From positions 1-5,068 of the forward strand of contig WJJO01000051.1 of the NCBI GenBank assembly GCA_014729665.1: a DNA stretch of 5,068 nucleotides, read 5' to 3'. This document shows positions 1 through 5,068 of this stretch, one piece after another (the first letter of the stretch is position 1; every line of letters begins with the position of its first letter). The notes below the pieces were generated by a model. The model made no database searches and was not told where the DNA came from. It saw nothing but the letters and a program-made list of their open reading frames with translations. This stretch comes from Caldifarciminota bacterium. Its GTDB lineage: Bacteria; Hydrothermota; Tepidihabitantia; B3-TA06. Both the position numbers and the translations under genes were made by a program.

Positions 1-195
1 AATAAAGCTGATCCACTACTGAGGAACGTTCCGACTTGTCTGTGTGAAAATGAAGAGCCGGTATCCAAGAGTAGAGGTTTCCCCTTCCCTGGTGGAAGGG
101 GGATAAAAAGACAAAACCTGACTGGTAGGTCCTGGTTGTGTGAAGCGAGTTCATTTGAACCGACAGGCTACGGGTACGGAGTAAGTCTAATATGA
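1..195 (+). CDS. possible 3' end of an unrecognised upstream reading frame
   Basis: The frame beginning at base 1 stays open for 64 codons to a TGA at 193-195, and that TGA overlaps the hypE start as ATGA, the arrangement typical of translationally coupled genes. The frame contains no ATG or GTG, so any start would lie before the window. The peptide matches nothing I recognise; in particular it lacks the Cys-rich C-terminus of HypD and does not resemble HypC. Composition argues against coding: all three-plus arginines are AGA/AGG, Cys is frequent, and rare-looking CTA and ATA codons precede the stop. By simple codon odds a frame this long stays open by chance roughly one time in twenty. The same bases fold into a nested RNA, which is the competing explanation. 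Low confidence. Confidence 0.2.
   Translation, partial: NKADPLLRNVPTCLCENEEPVSKSRGFPFPGGRGIKRQNLTGRSWLCEASSFEPTGYGYGVSLI
33..187 (+). ncRNA. candidate structured leader RNA in front of hypE
   Basis: Helices found by hand are mutually compatible. An outer helix pairs 33-37 with 183-187. A closing helix pairs 58-60 and 62-66 with 172-176 and 177-179, with G61 bulged and one U-G pair. Inside lie two arms. Arm one pairs 75-80 with 114-119 and continues directly into a perfect 8-bp stem 81-88/94-101 with a 5-nt loop; a 12-nt A-rich bulge (102-113) sits on its 3' side. Arm two pairs 125-128 with 168-171, then 131-134 with 164-167, then a tip at 146-152/157-162 with a 4-nt loop. Arm two abuts the closing helix at 171/172, so the two could stack. 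The 3' strand of the closing helix takes in G178-G179 of the hypE ribosome site (GGAG, 178-181), so folding could limit hypE translation. It matches no riboswitch class I know and has no poly-T tail. No promoter was identified. Folding is inferred, not computed. Confidence 0.4.
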
Positions 196-1250
196 TTACC
201 CCAACTTCCCCTACCCCATCCGAACAGAACAACTCAACTTCAGTGAAAGGCAGTAGAATCGGTTTAGACCACGGTTCTGGCGGGCGCAAGAGCAGAAGAC
301 TCATCCGTGAACTTTTCTGCAGGCATCTGGGAAACCCGATACTCGAAAGATTAGAGGATGCGGCGGAACTTCCGTCCGACCGCGGTCGAATCTGTCTTAC
401 AACCGACTCACACGTTGTGCAGCCTTTGTTCTTCCCGGGAGGCGACATTGGCAAGCTTGCTGTGTGCGGAACATTAAACGACCTTGCCGTAAAGGGAGCA
501 CGGCCCCGGTTCATGACCGCAGGCTTTATCCTGAGAGCCGGGATGCCCCTACACGTTCTCGAAAGAATAGTCGAGTCCATGGCCGGAGAGTTGAATGCTG
601 CAGGTGTTCATCTCATAGCAGGGGACACCAAGGTCATCGAGGCCGGTGATGAGCCTGAGTGCTACATAACCACCGCAGGCTACGGTGTACTCGAACATGA
701 GAAAACCTTTGCCCAGGAGCGCATCGAAGAAGGTGACGCAGTACTCGTATCAGGCAATCTTGGAGATCACGAGATTGCGGTGCTTTTAGCGCGTGAGGAT
801 TTCGGGTTCGAACACCACATCTCATCTGACGTAGCAAACGTATGGCCGCTGGTGAATTCCCTGATAGAGGCTGAGGTAGACGTGAAGGCTATGCGCGATC
901 CCACGCGCGGTGGACTCGCAACCACTCTCAATGAGTTCTGCGACGCCGTGGGTCTGGGGATGTTCATCAAGGAGAAGGATACACCGTTCAGCAAGGGTGT
1001 GAAAGCTGCAGCCGAGATGCTGGGACTGGACACCTACTACCTTGCATCCGAAGGACGGCTCATCGTCATCTGCGATCCGGATCACGCCGAGAGGGCTCTC
1101 CAAATACTTAAATCCCATCCCCAGGGCGCTGACGCCGCCATAATCGGCAAGGTACGTGAAGGACCCAAATGGCTGTGGCTTAAGACCTTGCTTGGTTCGG
1201 AGCGTCCACTTTTGACGCTCGAGGGTGAGCAATTACCGAGAATCTGCTGA
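192..1250 (+). CDS. hypE: HypE, carbamoyl dehydratase for [NiFe]-hydrogenase maturation
   Basis: HypE is a cytoplasmic enzyme that receives a carbamoyl group from HypF on its C-terminal Cys and dehydrates it with ATP to a thiocyanate. The cyanide is then passed to iron on the HypC-HypD complex to build the Fe(CN)2CO centre of [NiFe]-hydrogenases. The 352-residue product is full length and belongs to the PurM/AIR synthetase-like superfamily. It shows HGSGGR (27-32), TTDSHVV (70-76), the GGDIGKLAVCGTLNDLAVKGA stretch starting at 83, GDTKV (144-148), SGNLGDHE (187-194), RDPTRGGLATTLNE (235-248), and the terminal PRIC (349-352) whose last Cys is the carbamoyl carrier. The AIRS N domain spans roughly 58-167 and the C domain 178-330. 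ATG 192 has GGAG ten bases upstream; the in-frame GTG at 243 sits closer to the usual family start but lacks a ribosome site. Residues 1-20 are an unusual Ser/Thr/Pro-rich extension. No hypA-D or hypF is visible, and no terminator follows. Confidence 0.97.
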   Translation: MITPTSPTPSEQNNSTSVKGSRIGLDHGSGGRKSRRLIRELFCRHLGNPILERLEDAAELPSDRGRICLTTDSHVVQPLFFPGGDIGKLAVCGTLNDLAVKGARPRFMTAGFILRAGMPLHVLERIVESMAGELNAAGVHLIAGDTKVIEAGDEPECYITTAGYGVLEHEKTFAQERIEEGDAVLVSGNLGDHEIAVLLAREDFGFEHHISSDVANVWPLVNSLIEAEVDVKAMRDPTRGGLATTLNEFCDAVGLGMFIKEKDTPFSKGVKAAAEMLGLDTYYLASEGRLIVICDPDHAERALQILKSHPQGADAAIIGKVREGPKWLWLKTLLGSERPLLTLEGEQLPRIC

Positions 1251-1262
1251 TTATTTACCACA

Positions 1263-1286
1263 GAGACACCGAGACAAAGAGACACG
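1263..1286 (+). repeat. three 8-bp tandem units based on GAGACA
   Basis: GAGACA occurs at 1263, 1271 and 1279, exactly 8 bp apart, giving GAGACACC, GAGACAAA and GAGACACG. The run is preceded by TTTACCACA, so the whole resembles the 'accacagagacac...' sequence I recall as a dispersed intergenic repeat in many environmental bacterial genomes (established from memory, not checked). It lies 13 bp after the hypE stop. The rest of the gap to 1374 shows no gene and no clear terminator. Confidence 0.6.
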
Positions 1287-1374
1287 GATTGCCGGATATT
1301 TTACGGAGTGGAGAACCCGGTCTTCATATACGATCTTTGTGTTTTCATTCCTTGCAAATCAGCAACACCCCATA

Positions 1375-1402
1375 TTGACATCTCCATCCGTATTCGTAGG
1401 AT
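1375..1402 (+). promoter_or_regulatory. probable sigma70 promoter of the protease pair
   Basis: A perfect TTGACA -35 box (1375-1380) is followed, after 16 bp, by TAGGAT (1397-1402), which matches the -10 consensus at four of six positions. Transcription would start near 1409, about a dozen bases before the ATG at 1422. This would exclude the longer in-frame start at 1308. The -10 is weak and the leader is very short, so confidence is moderate. Confidence 0.5.
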
Positions 1403-1421
1403 ATCAAAAAAGGCGGAATCT

Positions 1422-2897
1422 ATGCATAAGTGTAAAGTGTTGACAATTTTACTCCTGGTTTCGGTTCTTTTCGCAGAACAGGTCAGTCTCCAGACTGCGC
1501 TTAAGGTCGCTTCCGTACAGGCAGACATCATGAATACGCGCCTTGCAGACGCCGGTTATCTTTCACGCGATTATGAACTGTCAGCGGAAAGTCTGAGGCC
1601 AATTCTCTCGAAGGAAGGCAGGACCCTCGCTTACGTCGCTGGCTGCGAGCCTGAGGGCTTCGTTGTTGTTTCGGCTGACGATAACCTCGTGCCTGTAATA
1701 GCCTATGCGGAGCACGGCTCGTTCCAGTGGGAAGAAAACGAACACAACGTCCTTATGAACATGCTTCGCTACGATCTTTCAAAGAGGCTCGAACTGGTTG
1801 ATTTGACCGATGCGGAAACTATCCATGACAATCATGAGCAGTGGGATAGGTTCCTTGATGCCGAAACCCGAACACTTGATGATGTTGAAAGCTGGCCTTC
1901 AGCCGGAGAGAGCTGGACAGGGGGGTGGATTCAATCTATGTGGCACCAGAGCGATCCTTATAACCAGTTCTGCCCGATGGACCCCGAGACCGGGAAGCGC
2001 TCCATCGTCGGATGCGTAGCCACGGCAATGGGCCAGATAGTGGCATTCTGGCAGTACCCGCCATCTGTAACCTTTACCACCGAGGATAACTACGTTACAA
2101 GGACGCGGGAGATAGAGATTCATGCCCCTGATGCAAGTATCGACTATATCGATTACAGAAACGGCAGACCGGCCAACTCGACGTGTGCGGCCATTTCATT
2201 CGCATGCGGGGTAGGCTCGAAGATGAACTACACCAGCGAGGCTTCGGGTACGTATCCGGAGAACTCGGCGATATCGCTCGAAAAGCATTTCAAGTACGCT
2301 AACGCGGAGAGCAAATCCGAAGATGATGCAGATTTCTACGAAGTACTCGAGCAGAATATGAAAGATGCTAAACCGGCCATGCTCTGGATAAATATCGAAG
2401 ACAGCTCTTCAGGGGGTCATGAGATAGTATGCGACGGCTTCCGTGAACCCGAATACCATCCGGAATGGCATCTTAACTTCGGATGGGGTTCGAGTAATCC
2501 TCACCCGTTACCTTCAGCCTGGTACATCCTTCCATATGGTATACCTTACTACCCCTTCGTTATAGAGGGTGTGGTTAACATCGAGGCTCCATCAGGTATT
2601 GATGAGCAACCCCTTACCGACCCGGGTATCCGGATTACCGTAAGTCCCGAACTCGTGGTAAAACCGGCAGAGATTTCCTATCATCTTTCAGATCCGGCTG
2701 AGGTCAACGTGAGCATCTACGACGCTTCTGGCCGAGGCGTTCGGGTGCTGGCAGAGGGGACTCAGGCTCAAGGAGAACATACGGTCCTATGGGACGGCAG
2801 AGACGGAGCCGGGTATCGGCTCTCGAACGGGTGTTATTTCGTAAGCCTCAGAACACCGGTGTCGTACTTGACCAAGAGGATAGTGTTTATTAAATAG
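1422..2897 (+). CDS. secreted C10-family (streptopain-like) cysteine protease, paralogue 1
   Basis: This is a predicted exported papain-fold protease of 491 residues. The order is: signal peptide (Lys-containing start, hydrophobic 6-18, likely cut after A18); an I69/Spi-type inhibitory propeptide (about 20-125) with the typical GFVVVSADDNLVPVIAYAEHG segment at 79-99; and the C10 catalytic domain (about 165-388). Catalytic Cys198 sits in VGCVATAMGQI, the His is H333 in GGHEIVCDGF, and N352 and W355 lie in WHLNFGWG, as in streptococcal SpeB. A single FlgD/type A sorting-like beta domain (about 403-491) ends the protein, with IYDASGRGVRVL, LWDGRDGAG and a final KRIVFIK strand; its first strand lacks the usual PNPF. 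The ATG at 1422 is chosen over 1308 because it opens directly onto the signal peptide, has the weak AGGCGG (1410-1415) upstream, and lies just past the predicted promoter. It forms an operon with the next gene. Substrate is unknown; the tail suggests surface attachment or T9SS-type export. Confidence 0.9.
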   Translation: MHKCKVLTILLLVSVLFAEQVSLQTALKVASVQADIMNTRLADAGYLSRDYELSAESLRPILSKEGRTLAYVAGCEPEGFVVVSADDNLVPVIAYAEHGSFQWEENEHNVLMNMLRYDLSKRLELVDLTDAETIHDNHEQWDRFLDAETRTLDDVESWPSAGESWTGGWIQSMWHQSDPYNQFCPMDPETGKRSIVGCVATAMGQIVAFWQYPPSVTFTTEDNYVTRTREIEIHAPDASIDYIDYRNGRPANSTCAAISFACGVGSKMNYTSEASGTYPENSAISLEKHFKYANAESKSEDDADFYEVLEQNMKDAKPAMLWINIEDSSSGGHEIVCDGFREPEYHPEWHLNFGWGSSNPHPLPSAWYILPYGIPYYPFVIEGVVNIEAPSGIDEQPLTDPGIRITVSPELVVKPAEISYHLSDPAEVNVSIYDASGRGVRVLAEGTQAQGEHTVLWDGRDGAGYRLSNGCYFVSLRTPVSYLTKRIVFIK

Positions 2898-2902
2898 AGG
2901 AG
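2896..2902 (+). promoter_or_regulatory. ribosome binding site of protease 2, overlapping the stop of protease 1
   Basis: AGAGGAG begins inside the TAG stop (2895-2897) of the first protease and ends four bases before the GTG at 2907. Ribosomes finishing the first gene would therefore sit on this site, which supports translational coupling and fixes the otherwise ambiguous GTG start. Confidence 0.75.
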
Positions 2903-2906
2903 CAGT

Positions 2907-4697
2907 GTGGGTAACAGATTGAAAATTACGTTAATTATCGGTTCTTTGGCCTTGACACTTACGTATGCTGCCCCTGTAGATATTCAGACATCATCTTTAG
3001 CTGCGACATCTCAAACCTTAGTGATGAACGCACGATTTCAAGAAGCGGGCCTCTCGTCAGTATCTTACAGCCAATCCATGACTCAACCCAAGCCTTTATA
3101 CGATGAGACAGGTGAAACCCTTCTGGCCTACGTTTTTTCACTCGAACCCGAGGGTTTCGTAATTGTTACGGCTGATGATGATCTCACGCCCGTTATAGCA
3201 TATGCCGAACACGGTACGTTTCCATGGGAGGAACATCCGGAAAATGTCTTATTGAACATGTTAAGAAAAGACTTAAGTCTTCGTCTAGAAGCTCTTCCCT
3301 TAACTAACGAGGAGGTCATTGAGCGCAACAACAGGCAGTGGGAAGGAATGATCTCCGGAGAACCCGCATACCTCGATCCCGGGGACTCGTGGCCTGAGCC
3401 AGGTTCCACCGAAACCGGAGGCTGGGTCAAGACCGAATGGCATCAAGGTCCGCCTTACAACGATTTATGTCCTATAGATCCGGAAACCGGGGTACGTTCA
3501 TATGTCGGATGCGTTGCTACTGCGATGGCGCAGATCATCAACTACTGGCAGTATCCGAGTTCGGTAACGTTTACAGAAAATGACAATTACAGTTACTATC
3601 CATATCCATATCAAGATCAAGATACCTCGATACAAATATACGCTCCGGATGCGAGTATATCATTCATCGATTACAACAACGGCAATCCCTCGGATGAAAT
3701 GTGTGCGGCTTTGTGTTACGCTTGCGGTGTGAGTGTGGGAATGCAGTATTCGAGTGAAGGCTCTGGAGCGTTTACTGGTGATTGTGAGGAGAGTCTTTTA
3801 AAACAATTCAACTACCTCAACGCACGTTTTACTTCAGCCAGGGATACTGATACGAATACATTCAAGGAAATACTTGAAAAGAACATGAAAGATTCCATGC
3901 CTGCGATACTTGCTTCTAGTGGTCATGCGTATGTTTGTGACGGTTTCCGCGAGACCGAGTTTGTTGACGAGTGGCACCTTAATTACGGCTGGGGTAACTC
4001 AAGCTTAGATTGCTGGTATCTCCTGCCTGATGGGGTTTTTGATACCTTTTCTTGCAGCGGAAGTGTTCTTAACATTGAGCCACCTACCAGATACGTCGCA
4101 GAGCCTATAGAAGAATTTGCCGTTATCTCGTGTGCCCCAAACCCATTCGAGGATTACGTACGGATTATCTACACCCTTCCTGAGGAGTCTGAGGTTAAAG
4201 TCGACGTGCTTGATAAATACGGTCACCAGTTCCGGAAAATAGTTGACAGCACGTATTCTGAAGGTATTCACGGCGTATACTGGAACGGCGTGGGTGATAA
4301 CAGATACTACGCGTCACCCGGTTTGTATATAATAAAATTAACGACGAGAACAGATACTATGTTTACGAAGGTGTTTTACGGTTCTGCATCGAAGAGGGAT
4401 TCGGTCGAGTTGCATACAACGTATACAGTAAATTCCTTCCCCAATCCCTTTTCAGATGAGGTTACTATTAAATTCTTTGGATTGTGGGAGAACCAGACAG
4501 AGGCTGAAATAGGCATCTACGACGTAAGCGGCAGGCAAATAATTCGTTTCCCTGCACAAACATTCGAATATGGAAAACATGAGTTTAACTGGAATGGCAA
4601 GAATCAATACGGTAATCCGGTGAGTCCGGGTGTCTATTTCATTCATGTATCTTCACCTTTAGTTTCCTACACGGGCAAGGTCATTAAAATCCGGTAG
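2907..4697 (+). CDS. secreted C10-family (streptopain-like) cysteine protease with two C-terminal beta domains, paralogue 2
   Basis: This 596-residue product is a paralogue of the gene before it. It has a signal peptide (hydrophobic 8-20, cut near A21/A22), an I69-type propeptide (about 25-130, with GFVIVTADDDLTPVIAYAEHG at 83-103), and a C10 catalytic domain (about 172-392). Cys202 lies in VGCVATAMAQI, H340 in SSGHAYVCDGF, and N359 and W362 in WHLNYGWG, so it should be active. Unlike its neighbour it carries two FlgD/type A sorting-like domains, at about 404-492 (PNPF 411-414) and 505-596 (PNPF 512-515, IYDVSGRQI 537-545, SPGVYF 573-578, final GKVIKIR). The start is GTG, set by AGGAG four bases upstream. 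A Tyr/Gln/Asp-rich insert (about 229-239) is absent from paralogue 1. It has 13 TTA codons against 2 in paralogue 1. Role by inference: external protein breakdown, with the tails acting in export or anchoring. No terminator follows; the tdh promoter starts 11 bases on. Confidence 0.9.
   Translation: MGNRLKITLIIGSLALTLTYAAPVDIQTSSLAATSQTLVMNARFQEAGLSSVSYSQSMTQPKPLYDETGETLLAYVFSLEPEGFVIVTADDDLTPVIAYAEHGTFPWEEHPENVLLNMLRKDLSLRLEALPLTNEEVIERNNRQWEGMISGEPAYLDPGDSWPEPGSTETGGWVKTEWHQGPPYNDLCPIDPETGVRSYVGCVATAMAQIINYWQYPSSVTFTENDNYSYYPYPYQDQDTSIQIYAPDASISFIDYNNGNPSDEMCAALCYACGVSVGMQYSSEGSGAFTGDCEESLLKQFNYLNARFTSARDTDTNTFKEILEKNMKDSMPAILASSGHAYVCDGFRETEFVDEWHLNYGWGNSSLDCWYLLPDGVFDTFSCSGSVLNIEPPTRYVAEPIEEFAVISCAPNPFEDYVRIIYTLPEESEVKVDVLDKYGHQFRKIVDSTYSEGIHGVYWNGVGDNRYYASPGLYIIKLTTRTDTMFTKVFYGSASKRDSVELHTTYTVNSFPNPFSDEVTIKFFGLWENQTEAEIGIYDVSGRQIIRFPAQTFEYGKHEFNWNGKNQYGNPVSPGVYFIHVSSPLVSYTGKVIKIR
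3600..3623 (+). repeat. two adjacent in-frame 6-bp duplications within protease 2
   Basis: CCATAT is repeated at 3600-3605 and 3606-3611, followed at once by CAAGAT at 3612-3617 and 3618-3623. Read in frame they give Tyr-Pro-Tyr-Pro-Tyr-Gln-Asp-Gln-Asp. The paralogue has a loop seven residues shorter between the shared Asn-Tyr and Ala-Pro-Asp-Ala-Ser blocks, so these duplications account for part of the length difference. Confidence 0.7.
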
Positions 4698-4707
4698 AAT
4701 ACACAAC

Positions 4708-4736
4708 TTGACAATTCCAGCAAAATTCGGTATGAT
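4708..4736 (+). promoter_or_regulatory. near-consensus sigma70 promoter of tdh
   Basis: TTGACA (4708-4713) and TATGAT (4731-4736) are separated by exactly 17 bp, giving 11 of 12 consensus bases at ideal spacing. Transcription should begin near 4743, leaving an untranslated leader of about 53 bases before the tdh ATG. The promoter begins 11 bases after the protease 2 stop and no terminator separates them, so some read-through from the protease operon is possible. Confidence 0.85.
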
Positions 4737-4742
4737 AGCACG

Positions 4743-4756
4743 CCTTCCTTTGAAGG
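4743..4756 (+). other. small hairpin at the 5' end of the tdh leader
   Basis: CCTTC (4743-4747) pairs with GAAGG (4752-4756) around a CTTT loop. It lies at the predicted transcript 5' end, where such stems can protect mRNA. It has no T-tract and is not a terminator. The stem is only five pairs, so function is uncertain. Confidence 0.35.
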
Positions 4757-4795
4757 TTGCGTTTGCGCGTGAACACACATCAAAATGGAGTCGAG

Positions 4796-5068
4796 ATGTC
4801 AAAGATGAAAGCGGTAGTCAAGATAAAACCTGAGAGAGGAGGTGCCGAACTCCAGGACGTAGACGTTCCCACTGCAGGAGCGGGCGAGGTCCTTGTCAGG
4901 GTGCAGGCCACGTCAATCTGCGGAACAGACGTTCACATATACGAGTGGAATCCCTGGGCCGATAGAAGGATAGGCGCAGCAAGATTGCCTCAGATATTAG
5001 GGCACGAGGTGGCAGGCGAGGTAGTGGAGATCGGTCCCCACGTTCAAGGCATCAAGAAAGGCGACTAT
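4796..5068 (+). CDS. tdh: L-threonine 3-dehydrogenase, N-terminal part (cut by window end)
   Basis: Only the first 91 residues are present; the frame is open at the last base. Tdh is a cytoplasmic zinc-dependent medium-chain dehydrogenase that oxidises L-threonine with NAD+ to 2-amino-3-ketobutyrate, which Kbl then splits to glycine and acetyl-CoA. The N-terminal GroES-like domain shows catalytic-zinc ligand Cys42 in SICGTDVHIYEW (40-51), with the Thr44/His47 relay, and the second ligand site GHE at 69-71. The GTDVHIYEWNPWA stretch is diagnostic for Tdh and separates it from sorbitol or general alcohol dehydrogenases. ATG 4796 is chosen because GGAG (4787-4790) lies five bases upstream; the Met at residue 4, closer to the usual family start, would be 14 bases away. 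A strong promoter and short leader precede it. Its Rossmann domain and any neighbouring kbl lie beyond the window. Confidence 0.92.
   Translation, partial: MSKMKAVVKIKPERGGAELQDVDVPTAGAGEVLVRVQATSICGTDVHIYEWNPWADRRIGAARLPQILGHEVAGEVVEIGPHVQGIKKGDY

Noticed and set aside
23..32. Perfect palindrome GGAACGTTCC as a LexA-type operator
   Set aside because: The Gram-positive LexA site needs four bases between GAAC and GTTC; here there are none. A 10-bp palindrome alone is weak evidence.
79..103. Strong GC-rich hairpin as a rho-independent terminator
   Set aside because: On the + strand it is followed by an A-rich run, not T; on the - strand the T-run lies before the hairpin, not after it. It fits better as an arm of the larger fold.
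822..1232. 136-codon open frame on the - strand opposite hypE
   Set aside because: It lies wholly within the well-supported hypE gene, shows no known motif, and is expected as a codon-bias shadow.
1263..1286. Short repeats as a CRISPR array
   Set aside because: Units are 8 bp, contiguous and without spacers; no cas genes are present.
1308..1421. Longer N-terminus for protease 1 starting at 1308
   Set aside because: It would place 38 polar residues before the signal peptide and would start upstream of the predicted promoter's transcription start.
1225..1443. 72-codon + frame overlapping the hypE end and the intergenic gap
   Set aside because: It overlaps two better-supported genes, runs through the repeat and promoter, and has no recognisable product.
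1422..4697. Tandem proteases as a toxin-antitoxin or defence system
   Set aside because: Both carry signal peptides, inhibitory propeptides and export-type tails, which fits ordinary secreted digestion; no partner, sensor or phage-related gene is present.

Overview
The window looks like a chromosomal segment of an uncultured anaerobic, fermentative bacterium. It has a [NiFe]-hydrogenase maturation gene, secreted cysteine proteases with FlgD-like/type A sorting-like C-terminal domains, and a threonine-catabolic dehydrogenase. Streptopain-type (C10) proteases with such tails are typical of lineages such as WOR-3, Cloacimonadota and other FCB-related candidate phyla; this placement is inferred from gene content and is not proven. 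All supported genes lie on the + strand.

Layout: positions 1-191 hold no recognised gene. They form a stretch that folds on paper into a nested multi-branch RNA (about 33-187) ending at the hypE start, and they also carry an uninterrupted frame whose TGA overlaps the hypE ATG. Next comes hypE (192-1250), a complete carbamoyl dehydratase with the C-terminal Pro-Arg-Ile-Cys that carries the future cyanide ligand. A gap of about 170 bp follows, with an 8-bp tandem repeat that resembles a common dispersed intergenic repeat, then a probable promoter. Two tandem paralogous C10-family protease genes (1422-2897 and 2907-4697) come next, nine bases apart and probably translated as an operon. A near-consensus sigma70 promoter starts 11 bases after the second protease gene and drives tdh (L-threonine 3-dehydrogenase), which runs off the window end at 5068.

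How the genes may fit together: the proteases would be exported as inhibited zymogens and digest external protein. Tdh would open threonine breakdown toward glycine and acetyl-CoA, producing NADH. HypE helps build the Fe(CN)2CO centre of a [NiFe]-hydrogenase that could handle the electrons. This link is inference: the three units have separate promoters or gaps and are not one operon.

The most unusual items are the structured region in front of hypE, and the divergence of the two protease paralogues (one versus two C-terminal beta domains, very different TTA codon counts, and a short in-frame micro-duplication). I found no convincing new defence, mobile or CRISPR system.
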